A program made the position numbers and the translations under genes. Under the pieces are notes generated by a model. That model was not told the origin of the DNA. It searched no databases and was given only the letters and a program-made list of their open reading frames with translations. Positions 8,289 to 18,402 of a stretch of 64,000 nucleotides of DNA are shown piece after piece. Positions within the stretch are counted from its first letter, which is position 1. The number at the start of each line of letters is the position of its first letter. The DNA comes from Bifidobacterium boum (lineage in GTDB: Bacteria; Actinomycetota; Actinomycetes; Actinomycetales; Bifidobacteriaceae), in contig NZ_JGYQ01000007.1 of assembly GCF_000741535.1 (NCBI RefSeq), positions 579,357-643,356 on the forward strand, given 5' to 3'.

Positions 8289-9719
8289 ATGCGACTGCGG
8301 CCCCCGGCCCAAATCCCCGGATATACGCCCGTCAAACAACTGGGCTCCGGTTCCGAAGCTGACGTGTACCTGTACCAGCAGCACTCCCCCACCCGACAGG
8401 TGGCTATCAAAATCAGCAAAAGAACGCTTGACCCGCAAGCCGCCGCCAGTTTCCGTACCGAAGCGAATTTCATGGGGCAGGTTTCGTCACACCCGTATAT
8501 TCTTTCCGTATTCGACAGCGGCGTCACCGCCGACGGCTGCGGCTACGCTGTGTTCGAATACGCTCCGGGCGGCAATTACAAGACGTTCCTGGAGCATGAT
8601 CGCCTCAGCGCGAATGAGATGCTGACGGTCGGCATTGATTTGGCGAGCGCGCTGTTCACTGCGCATCGTAAGGGTATTGTTCATCGTGATATCAAACCGA
8701 GCAATATTTTGATCAATGCGCAGCGTATGCCGTTGTTGGCTGATTTCGGTATTGCCGGGTCGATTTATGGGGGTCCCGGCGTGGGGTTCACGATCGCTTG
8801 GGCTCCGCCGGAAGTCTTGTCCCGCAGTGGTGGGGGCAATGAGTCGTCTGACATATTCTCGTTGGCGGCCACGCTGTTCGCGCTGGTGATGGGCAAGTCG
8901 CCGTATGAGTATGCGTATGCCGATCTGCTGGGCGATGCGCGGGGTGCGGATCGGGCGAAACGGTTGCAGCAGATTGTATGTGACAAACCGTTGCCCGCGT
9001 TTCATTGTCCTGAGATTCCTGCGCCGGTGGGGCGTGTGTTGCGTCAAGCGCTGAGTTATGCGCCGGAGGACCGGTATTATTCCGCGTTGGAGTTCGCGCG
9101 TGCCATGCAGCGGGTGCAACGTGAGGTGTATGGGCATGCGATGCGGACCACGGTTGAGGGGGTCCCGGATTTTCCGCCGGATATGCGTCCGCGCCGGGAG
9201 AGCGCCGCCAAGCCTGCTGATCTGCCACGTACACGGCGCTCATGGGGGCGGCCGTTGGCTGTCACGTTGGCGGTGATTGCCGCGCTGGCCGCGGTAATGG
9301 TGGTGTTTGTTGTCGCGGTGGCGCCGCATATGGATGCCGCATCCGATACGAATAGGGTGCAGGTGCATGGTTCGGGGTCCGGCGGGAGCGTTTCCCCGCG
9401 TAACGACAGTGATCCGGATGCGGCGGTGTCTTCCGGTAGTGTTCCCAGTGTCACTGGGCTGGCTGGCACGTATTCCGCTTCGGGGGATACGGTGACGTTC
9501 ACGTGGACGAATCCGTCGCCGCGTGATGGTGATGCGTACGCGTGGTCGTCTGTCGGCGATGCGGAGAATTCAACGGATTCGCAGGGCACGATTACGGAGT
9601 CGACGAGTGTTGAGGTTGATGCGTCCGGCGAGGTGCAAACCTGCATTCAGGTGAGTCTGATTCGTAAGAACAGGCAGATGTCTGACACGCCTGCGATCGC
9701 GTGTGCCACCAGGCCATGA
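8289..9719 (+). CDS. pkb2: Membrane Ser/Thr protein kinase of the PFNA cluster (Pkb2-like)
   Basis: 476 residues. An N-terminal Hanks-type kinase domain (residues about 10-275) has the Gly-rich loop LGSGSEADVYLY, catalytic K41 in VAIKIS, HRDIKPSN with D134, and DFG with D152. A transmembrane helix lies near residues 320-345, followed by about 130 extracellular residues with an Fn3-like pattern (DTVTFTWTNPSP) instead of PASTA repeats. AAGGAGG eight bases before the ATG fixes the start. First of five genes in the order kinase, fn3, AAA ATPase, duf58, tgm, the PFNA cluster of bifidobacteria. The phosphatase and FHA genes downstream fit as its counterparts. Confidence 0.92.
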   Translation: MRLRPPAQIPGYTPVKQLGSGSEADVYLYQQHSPTRQVAIKISKRTLDPQAAASFRTEANFMGQVSSHPYILSVFDSGVTADGCGYAVFEYAPGGNYKTFLEHDRLSANEMLTVGIDLASALFTAHRKGIVHRDIKPSNILINAQRMPLLADFGIAGSIYGGPGVGFTIAWAPPEVLSRSGGGNESSDIFSLAATLFALVMGKSPYEYAYADLLGDARGADRAKRLQQIVCDKPLPAFHCPEIPAPVGRVLRQALSYAPEDRYYSALEFARAMQRVQREVYGHAMRTTVEGVPDFPPDMRPRRESAAKPADLPRTRRSWGRPLAVTLAVIAALAAVMVVFVVAVAPHMDAASDTNRVQVHGSGSGGSVSPRNDSDPDAAVSSGSVPSVTGLAGTYSASGDTVTFTWTNPSPRDGDAYAWSSVGDAENSTDSQGTITESTSVEVDASGEVQTCIQVSLIRKNRQMSDTPAIACATRP

Positions 9720-9765
9720 ATCAGCAGGAAGACAGCAGTCGGGTGTTTGAGGGAAGAGTCGATCG

Positions 9766-12700
9766 ATGAACAACAGCAGTATGGGCAGGCCGGCGGCGCA
9801 TTCGCCTATGCGCCATTCACGGTTCGGGGCAGTACGCCGGCTGGTGTCTTCCGGCAGGCGACGGTGGGTCACGCCGGTGGTCATGCTGGTGTTGCTGTTG
9901 GGGATTGTCGCGGGGGCGATTATCGTCAGTTCGGTGACACAACCGCATGTGCAGCTTGATGACGGCACAGTGTGGGTCACGTCGCTGAAAGATCATAAGG
10001 CTGCACGGTTCAACGTGAAGAACCGGGACGCCGATGCCGGTGTCGCCTCGAAGGCCGCACGATTCGATATCGCCCAGCATGATGGCGACACGGTGCTTTC
10101 CGAAGGCACGAAAGCCAGTAATATCGCGGCTTCCACGGTCAGTGAGAGCGGCAATACGACGATGACGTCGGATATGGAAACCGTGGTCGGCGGTTCGACG
10201 GTGGCGCTGTTCAACGCCAAAACAGGCAACGTGTGGGTGGGGTCCGCCTCGGATGTGGAATCCATGAACCCCACCGCCGACGCTCCGAATATGAAACTTG
10301 GCGCGGGCAGTGCGATTGCGGTGACGCATGACGGTACGGTGTACGGCTATCGTGCTTCCGATCACACGGTGATGAGTGTTGACGGGCCGCAGGGCACGCT
10401 CGCCGCAGTCGGCAGCATTCCAGGCGCGTCGAGTGCGGAATCGTTCACTGTGGTGGGCGGTACCCCGGTTGTCGCCGGCAATGGCAAAGTGTTCTGGCCG
10501 TCCGGCAATGTGACGATAGGGCTGACGGGCAGGGCGGTATTGCAAGCCCCGTCCACTGACGGCAGGCAGCGGGACTGGGTGGCGGTGTCGACGCCACGTG
10601 GCATCGCGACGGTTGATTTGCGCAGCAAGAAGGTCGTGCCACTGTCGAATTCCGGCAAGGGGGATGCGGCGCGGCCGGTGTCGACCGGGGGTTGCGTGTT
10701 CGCGGCATGGTCGCAGCGTGCCAACAACTACGTGTCGGTGTGTGATGCTCATGGCGTCAGCGCGAAGTTCTCGTCGTTGGAATCGGTCAATCCGACTTCA
10801 CAGCTGGTGTTCCGTACGAATCATCGCCTGGTGGTGCTCAACGATGTCATCAACGGCAATGTGTGGAATCCGCAGGAGTCCACGAAAGTCATCAAAATCC
10901 AGTGGAACAAGGTGGACACCAAGCAGTCCAAGCAGCAGGAGCAGAATAATGACAGCGCGAACAACCAACGTCATTTCAGTAAAACCTGCTCCTCTCAATC
11001 CGGGCAGATCAAAGCGCAGGATGATGCGTTCGGCGCTCGGACGGGTTCGCAGCAGATTCTTGATGTGCTGCGCAATGATGAGCAGACCGATTGTTCGGTG
11101 CTGCGCATCGATTCGGTGAGCGCTCCCGATGGGGCCGATATCAAGGTTTCTCCGATTTATGATGGCCGGTATCTTCAGCTTGACGCTTCAGCGGCGTCGG
11201 CTGGTTCTGTGACGTTCAGCTATACCATTTCCGATGGTCGCGGTCAGACATCCAGCGCCAACGTGTCGCTTGACCTTACGGCGGGAGCCAATCGCGCGCC
11301 ACTGCAAATCGACACTCCCCCGGAGTTTGATGTCGAGCAGGGGGCTTCGACCACAGTCAACGCGTCGGGCAGTTTCCGCGATCCCGACGGCGATCCGCTG
11401 ACCTTGGTGTCAGCGACCCCGCAGAACACCGATCAGGTGACGGTTTCCACGCGTGCCGACGGCCAGCTGGTGTTCAACGCCGGTTCGATGTCTTCAGGGC
11501 GTGCAGGTATCGAGGTCACCGTGTCCGACGGTCTGCAAATCGGCACCGGCATGATCTACTTTTCAGTGAAACCGGCGAATACGCTCGCCGCCACTATTGA
11601 TCCCGTGGTCAGGCAGACCACGCCGGATACTCGCACCACGATCGCGTTGAAGCAGTATGTTCATGGCACGTCGCTCGAGCCGGCACAACTGACCGCGGTG
11701 GAATCCCCTGCCGGCGTGTCCGCCACGATGAATGCGACCGATATGTCGATCACGTTCAGTGCGAGCGATCCGGGCACGTACTATGTGCCGTACACTATCA
11801 CGCAAGGGTCCGTTCCGACGACCGGCCTGGTTCGTGTGGACGTGCAGGCCGTCACCGGGGATGCCGCCAAACCGGTCGCGGCGAACGATGTCGCGTTGCT
11901 TGGTGCGGACAATACCGCGATTGTGGAACCGTTGGCCAATGATGTCGACCCGTTGGGCGGCGTACTGTCGGTGACCAGTGTCGCCGCCGACTCGCAGAGC
12001 GGCATCAAAACAGGCATCGTCGGCAATAAGCGGGTGTATATTACGGCGCGACGCGTCCCGACCCAACCGGTGCAACTCACGTACACGGTGGCCAATGCCG
12101 CCGGATCGTCAACCGGTGTGATCACCTTGCAGCCGCCGGCGCTGACAAGCTCGAATTCCGTGCCGAAGGCGGGCAATATCACCGCCCAGGTGCGTACCGG
12201 CGGCATCGTGTCCGTGGACGTGCTCGACCATGTCACATACTCCGATGGCACTACGGTGAAGTTGCAGAACAATCTTGAGGTCGACAAGCATACGTTCAAG
12301 GGGCTGGTGTTTGTCTCCGGCGATACCGTGCGCTACCAAGCCAGCCGGCAGACCGGTTCCTTCCCCGTCACGTACACGGTGAAAGACAACCTCGGCAATA
12401 CGGCTTCCGCCACCATCACCATCAACGTGCATGAGAAGGACGCTTCGAACAAGGCGGCTCCGACGCCGGCCGACGTCGAAGCGCAGGTCGCCGCCGGGCA
12501 GAAAGTCCAGATCCCGGTTACGCTCACCGGCATCGATCCGGACGGTGATGACGTGCAGCTGCTCGGCTTGGGCAACAAGGCGCCGAAACTCGGTCGTATC
12601 ACCGAAGTGGGCGCCACGTATCTGGTGTATGAGGCGTACGCGGATTCTACGGGCACCGACACATTCTCGTATGCGGTGGAGGATTGGACCGGACAGCGGG

Positions 12701-15700
12701 CAACCGCGCAAATCCGCGTCGGCGTGTTCTCTTCCGGCGCGGATTCAGGCGTGTATGCGCGTGACGATGAGATCACGTTGCGTCCAAACACCGCAACCAC
12801 CGTCCCAGTCGCCCAGAATGATATCTCCGGTGACAGCACGGACCTGACCGTGGGCAAGCATGTCGAATCGCAAGGCATCAGCGGTATCAGCGTGAGCGAC
12901 AACATGCTCTCGTTCACTACGCCGAAGCAGCCGGGAACGTATTACGTGGCGTACACCGTGAACAACAAGGCGGGCCTGTCCGATACCGCGACGTTAACGG
13001 TGAATGTCGATGCGAACGCCCCCATCGACCCGCCGACCGCCTACGATTATCGTGTGCCCGCGGCCGCGACCATCGACAAGAAATCCGTGGATGTGGACGT
13101 CTCCCAGTGGATCGCGAACCCTTCAGGCACCGCTGATGAACTCCAAGTTGGTGTGGATCCGTCCGCCGCCGATCATGCGCATGTCAAGGGCGGTAAAGGT
13201 TCCACAACCATCAGCGTGGATCTGACCGATGAGGCGCGTGCCGTGCCGTACACCGTGACGAACACGACGTACGGCATTACTTCCACCGCGTTCATCCAAG
13301 TGCCGGCCTACGGCGTGTTCCCGCCGACCTTACGGCCGAAAGCCCCGGCGTTGAAAGTCAACGCACATGAGACCATCACCATCAATATCGCCGATTACGT
13401 GCGTGTGGGGGCCGGAAAAACCGCGTACGTGGATGACGCCGGTTCGGTGAGCGCCACCAAAGCCGCGAACAACGACCTGTATGTCAATGATCAAACGTTG
13501 CGGTTCACCGCCCCGAAGGATTATGCGGGGCCGGCATCCATCACCTTCACCGCGGTGGATGGCAAACGCAGCAAAGGCGATAGCGTGAAAATCGTCAATT
13601 CGGCGGTGCTGACCCTGCCGATCACGGTAATCGGGCGTGACGTGCCCGCGCCGACATTCTCCTCCCCCACGGTTGACGTGGCAGCCGGGGAAAGCGCCAC
13701 CACCATCGATTTGACCGCGCTGACGCATTCGCCTTCCGGATTATACGACGATGAGAAGCAGTACACGTATGCCGGAGGCGCGAACTCCAATGGGGTTGAC
13801 GCGAAAGTGAGCGCTGCCGGCAAACTGACGGTTTCCGCAAGCAAAACCGCCGCGCCCGGCACCACGGTGAGCGTGCCGGTGAATATCACGTATGCGAAAG
13901 GCACGGTGAATGCCGGCGTGACCGTACGAGTCACCGCATCCAACCGGCCGTTGGCGCGGGTCAGCGGCAAAACCGTGAACATCAAGGCGGGGTCAAGCCA
14001 ACAGGTCAATATGCTGGCCGACGCATACAACCCGTTCCCTGACACGCCGTTGACCGTCACCGATTGCACGGCGGACAAGGGCGCGAAATTCATCGTGACC
14101 TGCCCGTCCAACGGCGTGATTTCCATCACCGCGTCCTCTGATATCGGGGCGAGCAACAACACGGTGGTCGTAACCGTGCGTGACGCCACCCAGACGCGGG
14201 AACGTGAGACGACCGGCACCATCAACGTCGCCGTAAGCGATAAGCCCGACGCGCCGCTGCTGTCAGCCGTGTCCACCAAGCCGCAGGATGGCAGAATCGA
14301 TTTGAACTGGACCGCCGGGTCAGCGAACGGCAGTCCGATCACCGAATACAAGGTCCTGTGGAGCGGCGCCGGGAGCGGCGAGCGCTCATGCGGGGCGGCG
14401 ACCTCATGCACGATTGACGGTTTGAGCAACGGCAAAACCTACACGTTCAAGGTGCGAGCCAAGAACGAGGTCGGCTGGTCCAAGGAGTCCAATGCCGTGG
14501 AAGGTACGCCGGACAAGCTGCCGGACGCACCAACCGACGTGAGTATCGAAGGCGGGGAGCGTACGATCACCGTCACATGGAAAGCCCCGAGCGGCAATTT
14601 CTCTGCGATTGACAATTATCGGGTCACGTTGAGCGGGACGAACGCGCCGGCACCGCAGGAAACCACCGGTACCAGCGTCACGTTCCCCATCGACGACAAC
14701 GCCATCATCGACGGCGTTTCCTACAAGGCGACCGTCCAATCCCATAACAAGGTGAATTGGAGCCAGCCGTCCAAACAGTCCGGGGATGCGAAACCGTGGG
14801 GTAAGCCCGATGCCCCGCATATCACGGTGACGAATGACGACACCAAGGGGACGCTCACCGTCGAATCGGTTGGCAATACCCGCAACGCGGGCTGCAAGGC
14901 GGTCGAATTGTCCGGCGATCTTGACTTCACGGTGGCATGCGACGGGTCGAAGACGTTCGATATTCCGGAACATGACCTCAATACGAAGGAATACACCGTT
15001 CATGCCAGCGTCGTCGGCGACAAGGCGACGCGCAGCGACCCGGCGACGGTGAAGTTCACGCCTCATTACACAGTGGAGACACCGGCTTCGGTCAAAGTCT
15101 CAAGCAAGGGCGACACGTGCAAGGTCGAGTGGACCAAGCGCGGCCATGCCGACGGGTTCACCGTGCAGGCGGCCGGCTTCGTCCCGTACGTCGCCGAAGC
15201 GTCCGAACGGTCGCATGATTTCACACTCGCCCCATGGCAGGCGTGCACCACCGGCAGTGTCGCGCAGATGTTCAATGGTGCGGCAAGCGACATGGTTGCC
15301 GACGCCCTGGCCCAACCGTATGTGAACAAGAAGAAGGCGCAGATCACCGTGCCGAGTTTGCGTTGGAACGCGAAGGACGCGAATATCATCGACGTTGACG
15401 GCGGAGTGGTGACCACGTACGGTCAGGCAGGAACCAGTGCAATCGTGTTCAAAGCCAACGGCAAGTCGTGGACTGTCGCATGGACGCCCGGCACCCATGC
15501 GCTGGATGTCAAGGATCTGTTGCCGGCGGGAGCCGACTACACGTGGAGCGTGAACGTGACAGGCGCAGATCCGGCATTGAGCAACGCCAAGGACGGCGGG
15601 CGGCTGCTGGACAAAGACCGGGTCGCGCCGCCCGCACCACAGCCCGATCCAAGTCCGAATTCCAGCGCCAATCCGAGCGCGAGCCCGACAACATCCGCGA

Positions 15701-15852
15701 AACCAGCGGAACCCGCTTCCGTCAGGATGCCGTTCCCACGTCGCCCAGGCATCCGAATCCTGCAATCGCAGGATGACGCGACGGCATGGATGAGCACACG
15801 GACTATCGCAGCAATGACAACCCAACAGCAAGGAGCAACCCATGAGCACTGA
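9766..15852 (+). CDS. fn3: Giant Fn3/Ig-like surface protein of the PFNA cluster
   Basis: 2028 residues. A basic N-terminus is followed by one membrane helix (about residues 34-57), so the rest is expected outside the cell. Residues 60-430 have repeated short strand-like units (VWVTSL, TVYGYRASD) suggestive of a propeller-like domain. Then follow many Ig/cadherin-like repeats with DPDGDPL and DPDGDDV turns, and two Fn3 domains at about 1490-1680 carrying WSxxS elements (W1571 and W1665). A Pro/Ser-rich tail ends the protein; there is no LPXTG anchor, so the N-terminal helix is the anchor. AGGGAAGAG precedes the ATG. Its 3' end overlaps the ATPase gene by 11 bases. In B. longum the homologue has been linked to host cytokine interaction; that is not shown here. 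Confidence 0.92.
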   Translation: MNNSSMGRPAAHSPMRHSRFGAVRRLVSSGRRRWVTPVVMLVLLLGIVAGAIIVSSVTQPHVQLDDGTVWVTSLKDHKAARFNVKNRDADAGVASKAARFDIAQHDGDTVLSEGTKASNIAASTVSESGNTTMTSDMETVVGGSTVALFNAKTGNVWVGSASDVESMNPTADAPNMKLGAGSAIAVTHDGTVYGYRASDHTVMSVDGPQGTLAAVGSIPGASSAESFTVVGGTPVVAGNGKVFWPSGNVTIGLTGRAVLQAPSTDGRQRDWVAVSTPRGIATVDLRSKKVVPLSNSGKGDAARPVSTGGCVFAAWSQRANNYVSVCDAHGVSAKFSSLESVNPTSQLVFRTNHRLVVLNDVINGNVWNPQESTKVIKIQWNKVDTKQSKQQEQNNDSANNQRHFSKTCSSQSGQIKAQDDAFGARTGSQQILDVLRNDEQTDCSVLRIDSVSAPDGADIKVSPIYDGRYLQLDASAASAGSVTFSYTISDGRGQTSSANVSLDLTAGANRAPLQIDTPPEFDVEQGASTTVNASGSFRDPDGDPLTLVSATPQNTDQVTVSTRADGQLVFNAGSMSSGRAGIEVTVSDGLQIGTGMIYFSVKPANTLAATIDPVVRQTTPDTRTTIALKQYVHGTSLEPAQLTAVESPAGVSATMNATDMSITFSASDPGTYYVPYTITQGSVPTTGLVRVDVQAVTGDAAKPVAANDVALLGADNTAIVEPLANDVDPLGGVLSVTSVAADSQSGIKTGIVGNKRVYITARRVPTQPVQLTYTVANAAGSSTGVITLQPPALTSSNSVPKAGNITAQVRTGGIVSVDVLDHVTYSDGTTVKLQNNLEVDKHTFKGLVFVSGDTVRYQASRQTGSFPVTYTVKDNLGNTASATITINVHEKDASNKAAPTPADVEAQVAAGQKVQIPVTLTGIDPDGDDVQLLGLGNKAPKLGRITEVGATYLVYEAYADSTGTDTFSYAVEDWTGQRATAQIRVGVFSSGADSGVYARDDEITLRPNTATTVPVAQNDISGDSTDLTVGKHVESQGISGISVSDNMLSFTTPKQPGTYYVAYTVNNKAGLSDTATLTVNVDANAPIDPPTAYDYRVPAAATIDKKSVDVDVSQWIANPSGTADELQVGVDPSAADHAHVKGGKGSTTISVDLTDEARAVPYTVTNTTYGITSTAFIQVPAYGVFPPTLRPKAPALKVNAHETITINIADYVRVGAGKTAYVDDAGSVSATKAANNDLYVNDQTLRFTAPKDYAGPASITFTAVDGKRSKGDSVKIVNSAVLTLPITVIGRDVPAPTFSSPTVDVAAGESATTIDLTALTHSPSGLYDDEKQYTYAGGANSNGVDAKVSAAGKLTVSASKTAAPGTTVSVPVNITYAKGTVNAGVTVRVTASNRPLARVSGKTVNIKAGSSQQVNMLADAYNPFPDTPLTVTDCTADKGAKFIVTCPSNGVISITASSDIGASNNTVVVTVRDATQTRERETTGTINVAVSDKPDAPLLSAVSTKPQDGRIDLNWTAGSANGSPITEYKVLWSGAGSGERSCGAATSCTIDGLSNGKTYTFKVRAKNEVGWSKESNAVEGTPDKLPDAPTDVSIEGGERTITVTWKAPSGNFSAIDNYRVTLSGTNAPAPQETTGTSVTFPIDDNAIIDGVSYKATVQSHNKVNWSQPSKQSGDAKPWGKPDAPHITVTNDDTKGTLTVESVGNTRNAGCKAVELSGDLDFTVACDGSKTFDIPEHDLNTKEYTVHASVVGDKATRSDPATVKFTPHYTVETPASVKVSSKGDTCKVEWTKRGHADGFTVQAAGFVPYVAEASERSHDFTLAPWQACTTGSVAQMFNGAASDMVADALAQPYVNKKKAQITVPSLRWNAKDANIIDVDGGVVTTYGQAGTSAIVFKANGKSWTVAWTPGTHALDVKDLLPAGADYTWSVNVTGADPALSNAKDGGRLLDKDRVAPPAPQPDPSPNSSANPSASPTTSAKPAEPASVRMPFPRRPGIRILQSQDDATAWMSTRTIAAMTTQQQGATHEH

Positions 15853-17137
15853 CAACAGCGACGCAACCCAGTTGGGTTCCATCGGCCACACCCCGCGTGT
15901 GCCCGCCCAACCGCATGGTCCGCAGCAGCCGTCCATCCCCACGCTCGGCCAGCAGCCGGCATTGCCGGTGCATGAACCGGATGCGGACACGGAAAGCACC
16001 GTGCTGAGCACGCATACCACAACGAACCCGGCGACACCGACAGTACCGGCGACACCGACGCGTCCGATACAACCGGCACAACAAGTACAACCACAGCCCA
16101 CACAGCGCGCCTCCTCACAACCTGCCCGGCCCACAACCTCCCGCCCGGCCGCCGCTTCCGGCCTGATGTCCGCCCCGCCCGAAGACATCATCCGATTCCA
16201 TGACACCTTCCGCAAACTGGTCGACAACGTCTCCCAGGTCGTGGTCGGCAAGGAGACACCGATCCGCCAGTGCGTCACCGCCCTTGTGGTCGGCGGGCAT
16301 ATCCTGCTCGAAGACAATCCGGGAACCGGCAAAACCCAGTTGGCCCGAGGCTTGGCCAACTCGATCGACATGCCGTTCAAACGTATCCAGTTCACGCCTG
16401 ACCTCCTGCCATCCGACGTGGTCGGCGTCACCTACTACGACCAGAAGCGCGGCGAATTCGAATACCGTGAAGGCCCGATTTTCGCGTCCATCGTACTGGC
16501 CGACGAGATCAACCGCGCCTCGCCGAAAACCCAGTCTGCGCTGCTTGAGGTCATGGAAGAGCAGAATGTCACCGTCGACGGGGTCACCCACCCGGTACCG
16601 CAACCGTTCATGGTCATCGCCACCCAGAATCCGATCGAACAGCTCGGCACATACAAGCTGCCTGAAGCGCAGATGGACCGGTTCCTCATCAAAACCACCA
16701 TCGGATACCCGAGCCATGAGGCCAGCGTCAACATCCTCAAGCAGGTCAACGTCACCGACCGTGCCGCCACCGTGCATCCGGTGCTCACCGGCGAAGACAT
16801 CCTGCGCATGCGCCAAGTCGGCGAGCGCATGCATCTCGATGATGCCATCGTCGAATACATTGTGCGTCTGGTGGAGGCGACCCGTCATCATGAGCGTATC
16901 CAGGTCGGTTCCTCCATGCGTGGCGCGCTCGCGTTGACCCGTTGCGCTCGCGTGTGGGCGGCGGCTGATAATCGCGGGTATGTGGTGCCTGATGATGTGA
17001 AGAGTCTTGCCGTGGTGGTGCTTGCGCATCGTATCACGCTCACTGCCGAATCCACGTTCGCGGGGTTGACCGCGCAGCAGGTGGTTGAGCAGATTCTTGA
17101 TGATGTTCCCGCACCGCACGTGGGCGCCAACGCCTGA
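15842..17137 (+). CDS. MoxR-family AAA+ ATPase
   Basis: 431 residues. The first about 110 residues are Pro/Thr/Gln-rich and probably disordered, an extension not found in most MoxR proteins. The AAA core has Walker A LLEDNPGTGKTQ (K164), Walker B IVLADEIN (D221, E222), the MoxR hallmark EGPIFASIVLADEINRASPK, and sensor ATQNPIEQLGTY. MoxR proteins act as chaperone-like ATPases and are usually encoded next to DUF58 proteins, as here. The start overlaps the end of fn3 by 11 bases, implying translational coupling. The extension is Thr-rich and could be a kinase target (inference). Confidence 0.93.
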   Translation: MSTDNSDATQLGSIGHTPRVPAQPHGPQQPSIPTLGQQPALPVHEPDADTESTVLSTHTTTNPATPTVPATPTRPIQPAQQVQPQPTQRASSQPARPTTSRPAAASGLMSAPPEDIIRFHDTFRKLVDNVSQVVVGKETPIRQCVTALVVGGHILLEDNPGTGKTQLARGLANSIDMPFKRIQFTPDLLPSDVVGVTYYDQKRGEFEYREGPIFASIVLADEINRASPKTQSALLEVMEEQNVTVDGVTHPVPQPFMVIATQNPIEQLGTYKLPEAQMDRFLIKTTIGYPSHEASVNILKQVNVTDRAATVHPVLTGEDILRMRQVGERMHLDDAIVEYIVRLVEATRHHERIQVGSSMRGALALTRCARVWAAADNRGYVVPDDVKSLAVVVLAHRITLTAESTFAGLTAQQVVEQILDDVPAPHVGANA

Positions 17138-17181
17138 ACCACACATGGGGCACACGCCCTCACAGTTTGAAAGGTCGAGGA

Positions 17182-18402
17182 ATGCGGCAATCACAGACAA
17201 CGCGGCGCAACAGAACGTTCCAACGTTCGATGCGTCGGATCGGACGCCGGGCCGAGCGGCTGGCCACGTCAACCGTGTCCCCGCTTGGCTGGGCGGTTAT
17301 CGTTCTTGCCATCGTTTGCACTGTGGCGTTCGCACGGCTGGGCTGGCATGAGCTGCTTGCCATGGCGGTCGTGTTGGCGACCATGACGGTATGTGCGATT
17401 GCGATGTCGCTGGGCAATACCGCGTTCAACGCCGCCATCGACGTGTCCGACCGGCGGGTCACGGTGTCTGACACAGTGGATGTCAACGTAACCGTGGATA
17501 ATCCCGGCCGCACGCCGACCGCTTCGGCGCGTGGCGATTTGCCGATCGGCGAGCATCATGAGCGGTTCACCATTCCTATCCTTGCCGCCGGCCAGTCGAA
17601 ACACACGAGCGTGCAGTTCACGGCTATCAGCCGCGGAGTATTGCCAGTCGGCCCGTTGTCCATCCGCAAGGGCGATCCGTTCGGCTTGATTCGTCGTGAA
17701 CGGCGGCTCGCCGAGCATATCGACGTGTTCATCCACCCTCGCACCGTGATGCTCAACACGTTGAATGCCGGTATCCCGCGCGATTTGGAGGGCCAGCCGA
17801 GCGGTGAGATCGTTGATGACGATCTTGATTTCTACGGGCTGCGTGAGTATGAGCCCGGGGATGACGTGCGTAACGTGCACTGGCTGAGTTCCGCGAAAAC
17901 GGGCGCGCTGATGATCCGCCAGTATGAGGCCACCCGGCGTACCGACACCGCATTGACGATCAGTATCACCCCCAATGACTATCGCGACGCCCAGGAGTTC
18001 GAGCAGGCGGTGTCCATTCATGCTTCCATCGGCGTGCAATGCCTGCAACAGGGCCGACCGGTCACCGCACACGCCGGCACCCGGCACACGTCGCCGCGGC
18101 ATGCCACCGAGTTTCTTGACGAATGCAGCGCCATCGTCCCCGATATCGACGACAATCCCAATCTTGCGCAGGATACGCTCGTCCGTGCGCCGGACGCGAC
18201 GTTCTATTTCTTCACTGTCGGCAGCATGAAACCTCTCGATGTCATCAAACGTATGACGTTGGCTTTGCCGCATAGCGCGACCTGCGTGGTGTTGCAAACC
18301 GCGCCCGGCCAGCCGCGCGGCATCAAACGGTACGCCGGTTTCACGCTGGCGACTGTGGGAGACCTTGCCGATTTGCCGATCATCATGGGGGTGTTGGCAT
18401 GA
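17182..18402 (+). CDS. DUF58-domain membrane protein
   Basis: 406 residues. Two adjacent hydrophobic segments near residues 35-80 precede the DUF58 region, whose hallmark GLREYEPGDDVRNVHWLSSA lies near residue 220. DUF58 proteins are thought to work with MoxR ATPases; the fold is related to von Willebrand A domains. The ATG at 17182 has AAAGG seven bases upstream; an in-frame TTG at 17167 is less likely because it covers that site. It ends with an ATGA four-base overlap into the transglutaminase-like gene, so these genes are coupled. Confidence 0.92.
   Translation: MRQSQTTRRNRTFQRSMRRIGRRAERLATSTVSPLGWAVIVLAIVCTVAFARLGWHELLAMAVVLATMTVCAIAMSLGNTAFNAAIDVSDRRVTVSDTVDVNVTVDNPGRTPTASARGDLPIGEHHERFTIPILAAGQSKHTSVQFTAISRGVLPVGPLSIRKGDPFGLIRRERRLAEHIDVFIHPRTVMLNTLNAGIPRDLEGQPSGEIVDDDLDFYGLREYEPGDDVRNVHWLSSAKTGALMIRQYEATRRTDTALTISITPNDYRDAQEFEQAVSIHASIGVQCLQQGRPVTAHAGTRHTSPRHATEFLDECSAIVPDIDDNPNLAQDTLVRAPDATFYFFTVGSMKPLDVIKRMTLALPHSATCVVLQTAPGQPRGIKRYAGFTLATVGDLADLPIIMGVLA

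Noticed and set aside
15100..16431. 443-codon minus-strand frame
   Set aside because: Antisense to fn3 and the ATPase gene, Cys/Gly/Trp-rich and without motifs.
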